A stretch of 36,364 nt of DNA from Microbacterium sp. Its GTDB lineage: Bacteria > Actinomycetota > Actinomycetes > Actinomycetales > Microbacteriaceae. The stretch covers positions 1-36,364 of the forward strand of contig JARBUN010000015.1 of assembly GCA_029239635.1 (NCBI GenBank). Reading direction: 5' to 3'. The translations under genes and the position numbers were made by a program. The notes below the pieces were generated by a model. The model worked only from the letters and a program-made list of their open reading frames with translations. It did not search any database and had not been told where the DNA came from. Positions 17,261 to 25,987 of the stretch are shown piece after piece. How positions within the stretch are numbered: the first letter of the stretch is position 1; each line of letters begins with the position of its first letter.

Positions 17261-18631
17261 ATGACCGAGCGCACACCGACCTCGCGAAAGCAGATCATCC
17301 TCGCCGCCTACGTGGGCGGAGTGAACGAGCACACCGCCTGGGAGCACCCGGATGCCGGGAGCCAGATCGCCTTCTCGACCTTCCGCCACGTGGCCCAGAC
17401 CGCCGAACGCGGGCGCTTCGACTACTTCTTCCTCGCCGAGGGGCTCGCGCTCCGCGCCCGCGACGGGCGCATCTTCGACCACGACATCGCCGGCCGACCC
17501 GACACCCTCCCGGTGCTCGCCGCGATCGCCGCGGTCACCGAGCACCTGGGTCTCGTCGGCACGCTGAATGCCACGTTCAACGAGCCGTACGAGCTCGCCC
17601 GCCAGATCGCGAGCCTCGACCATCTCTCCGGGGGCCGCGCGGGCTGGAACGTCGTGACGTCCTTCGACGCGTACACGGGCGGGAACTTCCGTCGGGGAGG
17701 GTTCCTCCCGCACGCCGACCGCTACGTCCGCGCCGAGGAGACCGTCGCCACCGTGCGCGAGCTCTGGGACTCGTGGGCCGCCGACGCGATCGCCGCCGAC
17801 AAGGAGGCGGGCGTCTTCCTCCGCGACGCGCGGGCGGGGGAGTTCTCGCACCACGGCGCCCAGTTCGACATCGAGGGGCGCTTCACGGTGCCGCGCAGCC
17901 CGCAGGGTCGCCCGGTCATCGTGCAGGCGGGCGTGTCTCCGCAGGGCCGCGACTTCGCGGCATCCACCGCCGACGCGATCTTCTCGCCATACTCGAGCCT
18001 CGCCGAGGGGAAGGCGTTCCGCGACGACATCCGCGAGCGCGCCGCCCGATTCGGCCGCGACCCCGAGCACGTGAAGATCCTGCCGTCGGCCGGCTTCGTA
18101 CTCGGCGACAGCCGCGCGGATGCCGAGGAGAAGGCGCGACACATCCTCGAGCAGCAGCTGAGCGACCGCACGATCCAGGTGACGTTCGAGCAGGTGTGGA
18201 ACCGCGATCTGTCGGCGTACGACCTGGACGGTCCCCTGCCCGACATCGATCCGGATCCCGAGGCCCCGGCCTTCATCCAGGGGCGCGCGTTCATCTTCCA
18301 GGACCGCTTCCAGACCGTTCGGCGCTGGCACGACCTCGCCGAGGAGCGGGGGCTCACCCTCCGCGGGCTCGCTCGCGCCGTGGCCCGTGGCCCGCAGTAC
18401 ATCGGCACGCCCGAGCAGGTCGCCGACCAGCTCGACGCCTTCGTGCAGCAGGGCGGCGGCGACGGCGTGGTGCTGGGCTCGCACATCGTGCCGTCGGGGC
18501 TCGACGAGTTCGTCGAGCGGGTCGTGCCCCTCCTGCAGGAGCGCGGGTCACTGCGCACCGAGTACGAGGGCACCACGCTGCGCGAGAACCTGGGACTTCC
18601 CGTCCCCTCGGCCCTGGCCGCGGCCGTCTGA
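17261..18631 (+). CDS. NtaA/SnaA/DszA-family flavin-dependent monooxygenase
   Basis: 456 residues, the long LLM subfamily that includes nitrilotriacetate monooxygenase, pristinamycin SnaA, dibenzothiophene-sulfone DszA and the S-substituted-cysteine monooxygenase of Bacillus. Diagnostic blocks are AERGRFDYFFLAEGLALRAR, IASLDHLSGGRAGWNVVTSF, GFLPHADRYVRAEE and SPQGRPVIVQAGVSPQGRDF. Length and motif order are complete. It is expected to oxidise the substrate with FMNH2 and oxygen in the cytoplasm. The exact substrate within this family cannot be read from sequence. AAAGGA lies 12 bases upstream of ATG 17261. The tail TTLRENLGLPVPSALA is a usual family ending. Confidence 0.9.
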   Translation: MTERTPTSRKQIILAAYVGGVNEHTAWEHPDAGSQIAFSTFRHVAQTAERGRFDYFFLAEGLALRARDGRIFDHDIAGRPDTLPVLAAIAAVTEHLGLVGTLNATFNEPYELARQIASLDHLSGGRAGWNVVTSFDAYTGGNFRRGGFLPHADRYVRAEETVATVRELWDSWAADAIAADKEAGVFLRDARAGEFSHHGAQFDIEGRFTVPRSPQGRPVIVQAGVSPQGRDFAASTADAIFSPYSSLAEGKAFRDDIRERAARFGRDPEHVKILPSAGFVLGDSRADAEEKARHILEQQLSDRTIQVTFEQVWNRDLSAYDLDGPLPDIDPDPEAPAFIQGRAFIFQDRFQTVRRWHDLAEERGLTLRGLARAVARGPQYIGTPEQVADQLDAFVQQGGGDGVVLGSHIVPSGLDEFVERVVPLLQERGSLRTEYEGTTLRENLGLPVPSALAAAV

Positions 18632-18645
18632 GCGAGGAGACGACC

Positions 18646-19518
18646 ATGAGCCTCACGACAGACGCCGCGCTCGACCGTGCGCAGTTCGCCCGCGACTGGG
18701 AGGAGTGGCATCGCGACCACGAGGCCCGGCGCGCGGATCCGCACGGCTTCCTCGCCGTTACCGCGTTGTTCTGGATCCCCGAGGCGGCGGCATCCCTCCC
18801 GGGCATCCCGGGCCGGTGGTCCACCTCCGTCGACGGGCCGCTGGTCGAGCTCGGCGAAGGGGAATCCCTTGTGGTCGACGGCGTCGAGGTCACCGGGCGA
18901 CACGCGTTCGGCCCGATCCCCGAGCGGGGAGGCACGACCGTCGGCTTCGACGGCGGGGTGATCGAGGTCGCCCGACGCGGGGGTCGTGACATCCTGCGGC
19001 CTCGGCGGCCCGACTTCCCTTACCGGGCGTCGTACGCGCGAACCCCGACGTACGTCCCCCCCAACCCGCGCTGGCGCGTCGAGGCGCGCTTCGTGCGCTA
19101 CGCCGCTCCCCGGCCGTACGAGGTGGGGGCGGCGGTCGACGGGCTGTCGCACGTGTACGAATCGCCGGGCTATCTGGAGTTCGCGCTGCGCGGAGAGACC
19201 TTCCGCCTGGTGGCGTTCCCGGGACACGTCCCCGGTACGCTCACCGTGCTGTTCACCGACGCCACGAGCGGCCTCACGACGTACGCCGCGAACCGCTCCC
19301 TCGCGGTGTCGGAACCGGATGCCGAGGGGCGCACGATCGTGGACTTCAACCGCGCCGTGAACCTCCCGTGCGCCTACACCGACTTCGCGACCTGCCCGTT
19401 GCCGCCGGCCGAGAACCGTCTGCCGATCGGCATCGAGGCGGGGGAGAAGACCCCGCTCGCTCGTGCCCACGGCGCGGTCACCGCGAACGGGATCGAGCCG
19501 GTGGAGGCCGCATCGTGA
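18646..19518 (+). CDS. DUF1684 domain-containing protein
   Basis: 290 residues, cytoplasmic. It opens with the DUF1684 hallmark FARDWEEWHRDHEARRADPH with GFLAVTALFW, and closes with the strongly conserved FNRAVNLPCAYTDFATCPLP then PAENRLPIGIEAGEK, including two Cys separated by eight residues. The middle is beta-rich. The family has no established biochemical function that I know of. Here it is embedded between two flavin monooxygenase genes, its stop overlapping the next GTG, so a role in handling the same substrate or its oxidation product is an inference from context. GAGGAG lies seven bases before ATG 18646. Confidence 0.9.
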   Translation: MSLTTDAALDRAQFARDWEEWHRDHEARRADPHGFLAVTALFWIPEAAASLPGIPGRWSTSVDGPLVELGEGESLVVDGVEVTGRHAFGPIPERGGTTVGFDGGVIEVARRGGRDILRPRRPDFPYRASYARTPTYVPPNPRWRVEARFVRYAAPRPYEVGAAVDGLSHVYESPGYLEFALRGETFRLVAFPGHVPGTLTVLFTDATSGLTTYAANRSLAVSEPDAEGRTIVDFNRAVNLPCAYTDFATCPLPPAENRLPIGIEAGEKTPLARAHGAVTANGIEPVEAAS

Positions 19519-20639
19519 GGTTCCAGCTGCTCGACATCATCCCGTTCTACGCCAACCCGTTGACCGGGGAACAGGTGAGCCCGGCCGATCGCTTCGCGCA
19601 GACGGTCGAGGCGGCCGTCCGTGCCGAGGAGCTGGGCTTCGACGCCGTGAGCGTCGGCGAACGGCACGCAGGGCGCTTCCTCTCGTCGTCGCCGACCGTC
19701 GTGCTCGGCGCCATCGCCGCACGCACGTCGCGCGTGCGCCTGAACTCCGGGGTCACGGTGCTCTCGGTGCTCGACCCCGTCCGGGTCGCCGAGGACTACG
19801 CCACGATCGACCAGCTCTCGCGCGGACGGGTGGAGCTGACCATCGGCAAGGGCAACGAGGTCGCGCAGTTCCCCCTGTTCGGGCTCGAGATCGACGATCA
19901 GTGGGAACTGCTCGCCGAGAAATACGAGCTCCTGCGCGCTCTGTGGCGCACGGAGCAACTCGACTGGCCGGGGGGAGAGTTCACCCGGCCGCTGCGCGCG
20001 ACCACGACGCTGCCCCGCCCGTTCGACGGTCCGCCGCGGGTGTGGCACGGCTCGGCGACGACGCTGTTCTCGGCGGCTCTGGCCGCCCGTCACGGCGACC
20101 CGCTCTTCAGCGCGAACGCGATCCAGCCGCTGCAGAACTACGGCGTGCTCGTCGATCACTACCGCGACGAGTACGCCCGTCACGGTCACGATCCCCGCAC
20201 GGCCTACGTGGGAGCGGGAGCGGGAGCGCTCTTCCTCGCCGACACGAGCCAGCAGGCCGTCGAGCAGTACGGCCCGGTGTACGAGGCGATCGTCGCGGCG
20301 ACCAACGTGCCGGGCAACAACACCCCGTTCCGCGACATCCATCACGCCGTCGCGGAGGGCCCCGCCCTCGTCGGCACCGCGCAGCAGATCATCGACAAGA
20401 TCGGCGCGTTCCACGGCCGGCTCGGTCACGACCTGCAGTCGATCAGCCTGCCGACGACCGTGCCGTTCGCGCAGCAGCTCGAGGTCCTCGAACGCTTCGC
20501 CACCGAGGTGATCCCCGTACTGCGCCGGGAGCTGCCGACGACGCTGTGGACGGATGCCGATCCGGCCGGCGCCCGGCCGGAGGTCGCGGTTGCGGGCGTC
20601 CGCGATCGATCGTCGACCCTGGTGGGCGCGGAGCCGTGA
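19515..20639 (+). CDS. LLM-class flavin-dependent oxidoreductase, third of three
   Basis: GTG 19515 overlaps the DUF1684 stop (GTGA) and begins VRFQLLDIIPFYANPLTGEQ, giving 374 residues. The luciferase-like fold is shown by AEELGFDAVSVGERHAGRFL, ARTSRVRLNSGVTVLSVLDP and YATIDQLSRGRVELTIGKGN; the loop VWHGSATTLFSAALAARHGD is the usual specificity region. The final 40 or so residues (after RRELPTTLWTD) are disordered-looking and Ala/Arg-rich. It differs enough from the other two LLM genes that it is not a recent duplicate. Its stop overlaps the next GTG, so it is translationally coupled to the MFS gene. Confidence 0.88.
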   Translation: MRFQLLDIIPFYANPLTGEQVSPADRFAQTVEAAVRAEELGFDAVSVGERHAGRFLSSSPTVVLGAIAARTSRVRLNSGVTVLSVLDPVRVAEDYATIDQLSRGRVELTIGKGNEVAQFPLFGLEIDDQWELLAEKYELLRALWRTEQLDWPGGEFTRPLRATTTLPRPFDGPPRVWHGSATTLFSAALAARHGDPLFSANAIQPLQNYGVLVDHYRDEYARHGHDPRTAYVGAGAGALFLADTSQQAVEQYGPVYEAIVAATNVPGNNTPFRDIHHAVAEGPALVGTAQQIIDKIGAFHGRLGHDLQSISLPTTVPFAQQLEVLERFATEVIPVLRRELPTTLWTDADPAGARPEVAVAGVRDRSSTLVGAEP

Positions 20640-22256
20640 GCGCCGCGGCGGCGTCCGGCGACGAGGGCGCTCCGGCGGGCCGCGCCGCCATCGACGCATC
20701 CGCCGTCGTGACACCGTCGGCTCCCGACGTGACCGTGTTCGACCGCAACACCCGCCCGCCCGTACCCTACCCGGCGGCGAGGGCAGCGCTCTCGTGCTGC
20801 CTCGCCGCCGGATTCGCAACGCTGCTCGACGCGACCGTCGTCGCGTACACCGCCCCCACGATCGCCTCGTCGCTGGATGCCACGACCTCGGGCGTGCAGT
20901 GGTTCCTCGCCGCGTACTCGCTGACGTTCGGACTGGGGCTGGTGCCCGCCGGGCGACTCGGCGACGCTCTCGGACGCCGAGGGCTGTTTGTGGGCGGGGA
21001 TGCTCGCCTTCCTGCTCGGGGCCGTCGCGTCCGCCCTGGCCCCGACCGTGTGGCTCCTGGTCGCGGGACGGCTCGCGCAGGGGCTCGGGGCCGGGTTCGT
21101 CAGCGCGCAGGTGCTCGGCATCATCCAGGACACCGCGCGAGGGACGGCCCGGGTGCGGGCGCTCGGCGCCTACAGCGCGGTCGGGGCGCTCGCCGCGATC
21201 GTGGGTCCCCTCCTGGGCGGCATCCTCCTGGAAGCGTTTCCGCCCACGGTCGGGTGGCGTTGCGTGCTGTTGACCCCGGTGCCGTTCGCCGCGCTCGCCG
21301 TCTGGCGTGGCCTGCGCGCCCTGCCCCGTGCTCGCCCCGCGCGCCTGAGCGCCGGTCTCGATCTTCCGGGCATCGCGCTGCTCGGCGCCGTCGTCGTCGC
21401 GATCACGCTGCCGGTGATCGATCCCGGGATGCCGCTCCCTCTCGTCGTGACCACGCTCGGCGCGGTGGGCGTCCTCGTCGCCGCGCTGATCGGCTGGGAG
21501 CGTCGGTATGCGCGTCGCGGCCGGCTCCCCCTCTTCGCCCCCGCGCTTCTGCGGTCCGGCGGGTTCGTCGCGGGCAACGTCGTCGCTCTGCTCTGGTTCG
21601 GGAGCCTGCTGGCCCTGTCGACGGTCATCGCGGTCTTCTTCCTGCAGGCGCAGCAGCTCCCGGCCTTCCTCATCGCGGCGGGGCTCGTCCCCTCCGCCCT
21701 GGCGCGGCTCGTCAGCTCGCGCGCCAGTGGCGCGATCTTCGCGCGATTCGGGTCGACGGCGATCACGGCGGGCCTGGCCATCGAGGTCGTCTGCCTGATC
21801 GCCCTCGTCCTCGCGACTCTCGCGGTGGACTCCGAGGCGCTGTTCGCGACCGTCATGGTGATCCAGGTCGCGATGGGCTTCGCAGGCGGTCTCGTCGAGC
21901 CGGCCCTGCGCGCGGTGACCCTCGGGTTCGCTCCGTCGGATCTGCACGGGGTCGCGGCATCCTTCCTGCAACTGACGCAGCGGCTCTCGGCGACGTTCTT
22001 CGTCGCCCTCGCGACGGGGATCGTCCTCGGCGCGGGTGCGGGAGCCGGCGCCGGCGCGAAGCCGACGCCAGGGTCGTTGCGGATCGCCACCCTCGTGTGC
22101 GCGGCCGCGGTGCTGATGGCTCTCGCTGTCGCGTGGTGGTCGTCGCAGCGTCGTCGCGTGTCCGTGGGCGCTCCGCTCCCCGCGGGCGCGGCGACCGTGT
22201 TACCGGGCGTTTCTCCGACTCCGGCGGGGACCCGTGCGCCGGGCGATACTGACGGG
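20636..22256 (+). pseudogene. DHA2-type MFS transporter with one-base frameshift and no stop before the next gene
   Basis: GTG 20636 overlaps the preceding stop. After a 40-residue hydrophilic lead, the first helix carries LDATVVAYTAPTIASSLDAT and the loop RLGDALGRRGLFV, both typical of 12/14-helix DHA2 drug:proton antiporters. At 20996-20999 a run of four G breaks the frame: with three G the protein would continue directly as GMLAFLLGAVASALAPTVWL, which is what the next frame encodes for another 400 residues. So one extra G is the simplest explanation. In that second frame there is no stop before the GNAT gene, so the MFS appears fused to it. As the last transporter of the operon it may export a product. 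Either a real lesion or a homopolymer base-call error. Confidence 0.75.
22245..22250 (+). promoter_or_regulatory. -10-like element for a leaderless GNAT transcript
   Basis: GATACT at 22245-22250 lies six bases before ATG 22257, with no ribosome-binding site. This supports the GNAT being a separate gene with its own leaderless transcript, although its frame is continuous with the MFS gene upstream. Confidence 0.45.
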
Positions 22257-22760
22257 ATGACGGCGGCGCAGAGTCTCTGGACGATCGAACGAGTCTCGTG
22301 GACCGACCCCCGGGCCGTGGCCCTGCGGGAGGCGATGGACGACGAGATCGGTCCGCGCTACGCCGAGGTGTTCGCGTCGTTCGACGAGGAGACCGCCGCG
22401 GCCCTCGCGAAGGACTTCGCCGTCGATCCCGCCACGATCGTCGAGGTCGTCCTCGTGCGGGACGACACCGGGGAAGCGGTCGGGCACGCGGCACTGCGCG
22501 CCCTGAGCGGCGAGCTGGAGGTCAAGCGCGTCTTCGTGCACCGGGATGCGCGGGGCCGCGGGGCCAGTTGCGTGTTGATGGCCGCGCTCGAGGAGCTCGC
22601 CCTCGCACGGGGAGCCGCGCGGTTGATCCTGCAGACGGGCGATCGCCAGCCCGAGGCGATCGCGCTCTACGAACGCATCGGCTACGTGCCGGTCGAGGTC
22701 TTCGAGCCCTACGTGCGTTTCGCCGGCTCGCGATGCTTCGCCAAGGAACTCCTCGCCTGA
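22257..22760 (+). CDS. GNAT-family N-acetyltransferase
   Basis: 167 residues starting MTAAQSLWTIERVSWTDPRA. The acetyl-CoA-binding motif A is VKRVFVHRDARGRGASCVLM, where the usual R/Q-x-x-G-x-G/A is RGRGAS, followed by motif B LILQTGDRQPEAIALYERIG and YVPVEVFEPYVRF. An acyl group from acyl-CoA is expected to be moved to an amine of a small molecule or protein in the cytoplasm; the acceptor is unknown. It ends 37 bases before the convergent SelO gene. A degraded copy of its motif B is present at 811-875, so this GNAT subgroup has had more than one member here. Confidence 0.85.
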   Translation: MTAAQSLWTIERVSWTDPRAVALREAMDDEIGPRYAEVFASFDEETAAALAKDFAVDPATIVEVVLVRDDTGEAVGHAALRALSGELEVKRVFVHRDARGRGASCVLMAALEELALARGAARLILQTGDRQPEAIALYERIGYVPVEVFEPYVRFAGSRCFAKELLA

Positions 22761-22797
22761 GCGGCGCCTCGGTCGCCGTCGCCGTGATCGGCGTGCG

Positions 22798-24294
22798 TCA
22801 GGTGCCGCAGTACGTCACGAAAGGCGTCGCGGTGTCGGGCGGAATGGCCGTGAGCTTCCGGGCGAGCGGCGTGTCGTGCGCGGTGAAGGGATCGCGCACC
22901 AGGGCGACCAGCTCGTCGAACGGACGCAGGTCTCCCTCCACCGCGGCGGTCAGGACCTCCTCGACGACGTGATTCCGCGGGACGATCACGGGGTTCGCCG
23001 CCCGGAGGCGGCCGGCATCCGGGCGAAGCGCCGCCCAGTCGTCGATCCACGCTTCCACCCGGGTTCTCGCGGGCGGAGGGAACAGGTGGAGCACCCCGGA
23101 CCTGTCGCCGCGCGCCGCGGAGGCGAGGGATCGCCAGAATCGCGGGAAGTCGGTGCGGTGTTCCGCGAGGAGCGCGAGCGCCGCGTGCGCGGTCTGCTCG
23201 ACGGTCGTCGCGGCGACGATCGGGGCGAGGCCGAGCTTCGCCCGGAACACCGCGATCCATCGATCGCGGAAGAGGCCGTCGAAGGAGTCCACGATCCCGC
23301 TCGCGATCTCTCGTCCCTCGCCGACGTCCTTCGCGAGCAGGGACGAGAAGGCCTCGCCCAGACGTTCGAGGTTCCACCGCATGATCGACGGTTGGCGAGC
23401 GTAGGCGTAGCGGCCGTGGCGATCGATCGAGCTGAAGACGACGTCGGGATCGTAGGCGTCCAGGAACGCGCACGGCCCGTAATCGATCGTCTCGCCGCTC
23501 ACGAGGACGTTGTCGGTGCTCAGCACCCCGTGGACGAATCCCGCTCCCATCCATCCGGCCGTCTGCGCTGCGACGCCATCGACGATCCGGGTCAACACGT
23601 CGCGAGCCGACACTCCCTGGGGCGGGTGGCCGTCGGCGGCGGCGTCGGGGTGGTGGCGCGCGACGACGAGGTCCGCGAGGCGCGCGAGGACGGAGCGATC
23701 CTCAAGGGTGGCGGCGTACTCGAACGAGCCGTAGCGGACGTGACTGCGGGCGGTCCGCGCGACCACGGCACCCGGGAGGGTCACCCCGTCGAGCGATCGG
23801 GGCGCGCCCGTGGCGATGACGGCCAACGCCCGTGTCGTCGGCAGGCCGAGAGCGTGCAGGGTCTCACCCAGCAGGAACTCCCGCAGCATCGGGCCGACCG
23901 TGGCGAACCCGTCCACCCTCGACATGGAGGTGGGTCCGATGCCTTTCACGTGGATGTCGCGGAGAGCCCCCGACACGTCGCGTCGCTCGCCGAGCAGAGC
24001 GGCGCGGCCGTCTCCGAGGATCGGGCGGAAGAGACCCCACTGATGACCCGCGTACACCTGCGCGACGGGCGACGACCCCGGCGCGCGTGTGGTGCCGGTG
24101 AGGAAGCGCAGGCCCGCATCGCTTCTCAGCGTGCGCGGGTCGATCCCGAGTTCTCGCGCGAGGTCGTCGTTCAGCACCAGCGCCCTTGGGTGGGGCGCCG
24201 GGCGAGACTCGATCGGTCGCGAGAGTTCCGGCAGGCTCCGGGCCCACACCGCCTCCAACCGGGGGAGTGAGGTGTCCACCCGCGGGCCGATCAT
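22798..24294 (-). CDS. selO: SelO-family protein adenylyltransferase (YdiU)
   Basis: 498 residues, full length for the family. SelO is a pseudokinase-fold enzyme that transfers AMP from ATP to Ser/Thr/Tyr of proteins, linked to oxidative stress. Visible landmarks are YAGHQWGLFRPILGDGRAAL, HVKGIGPTSMSR, the catalytic-loop region GFVHGVLSTDNVLVSGETID with YGPCAFLD, and DRHGRYAYARQPSIMRWNLE. It ends TPFVTYCGT: the penultimate-region Cys is the bacterial equivalent of the selenocysteine of eukaryotic SelO, and may form a regulatory disulfide. It starts 22 bases after the stop of the GNAT gene upstream on the same strand, so the two are probably co-transcribed. No good ribosome site is seen before ATG 24294. 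Confidence 0.93.
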   Translation of the reverse strand: MIGPRVDTSLPRLEAVWARSLPELSRPIESRPAPHPRALVLNDDLARELGIDPRTLRSDAGLRFLTGTTRAPGSSPVAQVYAGHQWGLFRPILGDGRAALLGERRDVSGALRDIHVKGIGPTSMSRVDGFATVGPMLREFLLGETLHALGLPTTRALAVIATGAPRSLDGVTLPGAVVARTARSHVRYGSFEYAATLEDRSVLARLADLVVARHHPDAAADGHPPQGVSARDVLTRIVDGVAAQTAGWMGAGFVHGVLSTDNVLVSGETIDYGPCAFLDAYDPDVVFSSIDRHGRYAYARQPSIMRWNLERLGEAFSSLLAKDVGEGREIASGIVDSFDGLFRDRWIAVFRAKLGLAPIVAATTVEQTAHAALALLAEHRTDFPRFWRSLASAARGDRSGVLHLFPPPARTRVEAWIDDWAALRPDAGRLRAANPVIVPRNHVVEEVLTAAVEGDLRPFDELVALVRDPFTAHDTPLARKLTAIPPDTATPFVTYCGT

Positions 24295-24316
24295 CGATCG
24301 GGGATCGGGTCGGCGG

Positions 24317-24850
24317 TCAGAGTTCGAACCCGAAGGCGCGCAGATCGATGAATCGCCCCGGTTCGACCTCGACCGGGCGTTCCCGCTCGGTCAGACGGCG
24401 GAATCCGAGCTTGAGGTAGAGCGCGTGCGCGCCGAGCATCTCGGGGCCGCTGTTCATCACCACGCGCTCCGCCCCGCGCGACCGCGCGAGCGCGACGACG
24501 TGACGGGTGAGGGCTTCGCCGACTCCGCGACCTCGCGCCGACGGATGCACCGCCAGCTGACGGAAGTCGAGCTCGCCCTCGCGAGCGAGCTCCGACAGGC
24601 GTTCGCCGGGACGCGGGACCCAGACGGTTCCGACGATTCGCCCGGCGGCATCCACCGCCACCCACACCTCGCCGTGAGCGACGCGACCGGCGACGTCGGC
24701 CAGCGAGGCGACGTACCCGTCCGTCAGTCCGTCGTAGCTGTGGCGGTAGGCCTCGACGGTGACGCGGGCGGCCTCCGCGTGTTCGTCGGACGCGACCGGC
24801 CGAATGGTCAGCTCGGGCGCGTCGGGGCCGGCGTGGAGCGGGGTGGTCAT
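24317..24850 (-). CDS. GNAT-family N-acetyltransferase
   Basis: Starting at ATG 24850 (MTTPLHAGPDAPELTIRPVA) it encodes 177 residues; a second ATG at 24859 is also possible, with GGGAG close upstream of both. The GNAT core is clear: FRQLAVHPSARGRGVGEALT carries the acetyl-CoA loop RGRGVG, followed by VVMNSGPEMLGAHALYLKLG and the terminal strand. It should acetylate a small amine or amino acid; the acceptor is unknown. It lies directly after a strong hairpin that ends the amino-acid ABC operon, and is followed after 22 bases by selO. Confidence 0.87.
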   Translation of the reverse strand: MTTPLHAGPDAPELTIRPVASDEHAEAARVTVEAYRHSYDGLTDGYVASLADVAGRVAHGEVWVAVDAAGRIVGTVWVPRPGERLSELAREGELDFRQLAVHPSARGRGVGEALTRHVVALARSRGAERVVMNSGPEMLGAHALYLKLGFRRLTERERPVEVEPGRFIDLRAFGFEL

Positions 24851-24876
24851 GGCATCCATTCTCCCGAGGGGGACGG

Positions 24877-24909
24877 GACGCGGCCCGGTCACAGCGACCG
24901 GGCCGCGTC
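24877..24909 (-). terminator. Strong hairpin after the amino-acid ABC operon
   Basis: GACGCGGCCCGGTC at 24877-24890 and GACCGGGCCGCGTC at 24896-24909 are perfect inverted repeats: a 14-bp GC-rich stem with the five-base loop ACAGC. It begins six bases after the binding-protein stop (24916). There is no T tract on either side, so termination may be of the GC-rich actinobacterial type, or the hairpin may protect the 3' end of the message. Confidence 0.75.
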
Positions 24910-24915
24910 GGGCGA

Positions 24916-25917
24916 TCAGGACTGGGGGAGTCCCGGCGGGTTGATCTCGGACGTCGTGACGCCCTCCGACGTCAGCCCCCACGCGTCGAGCACTCTGTCG
25001 TACGTGCCGTCGGCGATGTAGGCGTTCAGCGCGATGCGGACCGGCTCGATGAGACCGTTGCCCTTCTTCGTCGCCGCGGCGATATCGGCCGCGAGCGGCC
25101 AGCCGCCGGGGATGATGCCCACGAGCTTCGTCTGGCCGGTCTCACGCGCGGCCCAGGCGGCGGTCGCGTTCGGACCGAAGGTGGCGTCGACGCGGCCGGA
25201 CTGCAGAGCGAGGGTCGCCGCGGCGTTGTCGTCGTAGTAGTTCAGCTCGGCGGGTGCCTTGCCCTTCGCCGCGAGGTCCTCGTTCCACTTCAGCAGCACC
25301 TTCTCCTGGTTGGTGCCCGAGCCCACGACGATCTTCCGGCCGGAGATGTCGTCGGCGCCCTCGATCTTCGAGATCGCGCTGTCGGAGCGTACGTAGAAGC
25401 CCAGCAGGTCCTGCCGGTAGCTGGCGAAGTCGTACAGCTCCTTGCGCTCCTCGGTCACGGTGACGTTGGAGGTGATGAGGTCGTACTTCCCCGACTGGAT
25501 GCCGAGCGGCCAGTCCGCCCACGCCACCACGACCGGGTTGTACTCCAGGCCCAGGCCTTCGGCGATGAGCTCACCGATGGTCGGCTCGGTGCCGGCGACA
25601 TCGGTCGCCGCGGTGGTGCCCTCGGGCTGGTAGCTGAGCGGGGGGACGAACGCGCCGATCGCCACGGTGAGCTTGCCGGGTTCGATGGGCGTGAAGCCGC
25701 TGGCCTTGAGCGCGGCGACGGCCTCGGGCACGGCCTCCCCGGTGATGCGGGGGATCTCCCCGGTGTCGGGATTCGCCCCGGCGGTCGCTGTGGGAGCGGC
25801 CACCGCTTCCGCGTCGGCGGGGCGGTTCAGGCCGATCGTGACGCCGACGCCGACGACCGCGACCAGGGCTGCGGCGATCACGCCGAGGGCGATTCCTTGC
25901 TTCTTGCTGAGGGCCAT
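24916..25917 (-). CDS. Polar amino-acid ABC transporter substrate-binding protein (family 3)
   Basis: 333 residues. A basic N-terminus and one hydrophobic helix (IALGVIAAALVAVVGVGVTI) act as signal or membrane anchor; no lipobox Cys is present, unusual for a Gram-positive binding protein, so it is probably anchored by the uncleaved helix. The SBP_bac_3 fold follows: KLTVAIGAFVPPLSYQPEGT, AWADWPLGIQSGKYDLITSN, VTVTEERKELYDFASY, and GRKIVVGSGTNQEKVLLKWN. It is the last gene of the permease-ATPase-binding protein operon. The ribosome site AAGGAG is well placed before ATG 25917. Ligand: an amino acid or analogue, not further predictable. Confidence 0.92.
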   Translation of the reverse strand: MALSKKQGIALGVIAAALVAVVGVGVTIGLNRPADAEAVAAPTATAGANPDTGEIPRITGEAVPEAVAALKASGFTPIEPGKLTVAIGAFVPPLSYQPEGTTAATDVAGTEPTIGELIAEGLGLEYNPVVVAWADWPLGIQSGKYDLITSNVTVTEERKELYDFASYRQDLLGFYVRSDSAISKIEGADDISGRKIVVGSGTNQEKVLLKWNEDLAAKGKAPAELNYYDDNAAATLALQSGRVDATFGPNATAAWAARETGQTKLVGIIPGGWPLAADIAAATKKGNGLIEPVRIALNAYIADGTYDRVLDAWGLTSEGVTTSEINPPGLPQS

Positions 25918-25987
25918 GCTGTGTCTCCTTGTGAGGGTGGGGATGCCGCGGCGTCGGTGTCGCGCCGCGGGGTCGGGTGGGGTGGCT

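Noticed and set aside
16052..18484. An 810-codon minus-strand open frame opposite the first two LLM genes
   Set aside because: Same compositional artefact; no domain recognisable and no ribosome site or promoter.
19374..21971. An open frame of over 860 codons on the minus strand opposite LLM3 and the MFS gene
   Set aside because: Low-complexity Arg/Gly/Glu/His product, antisense to genes with clear family motifs; an artefact of GC-rich codon use.
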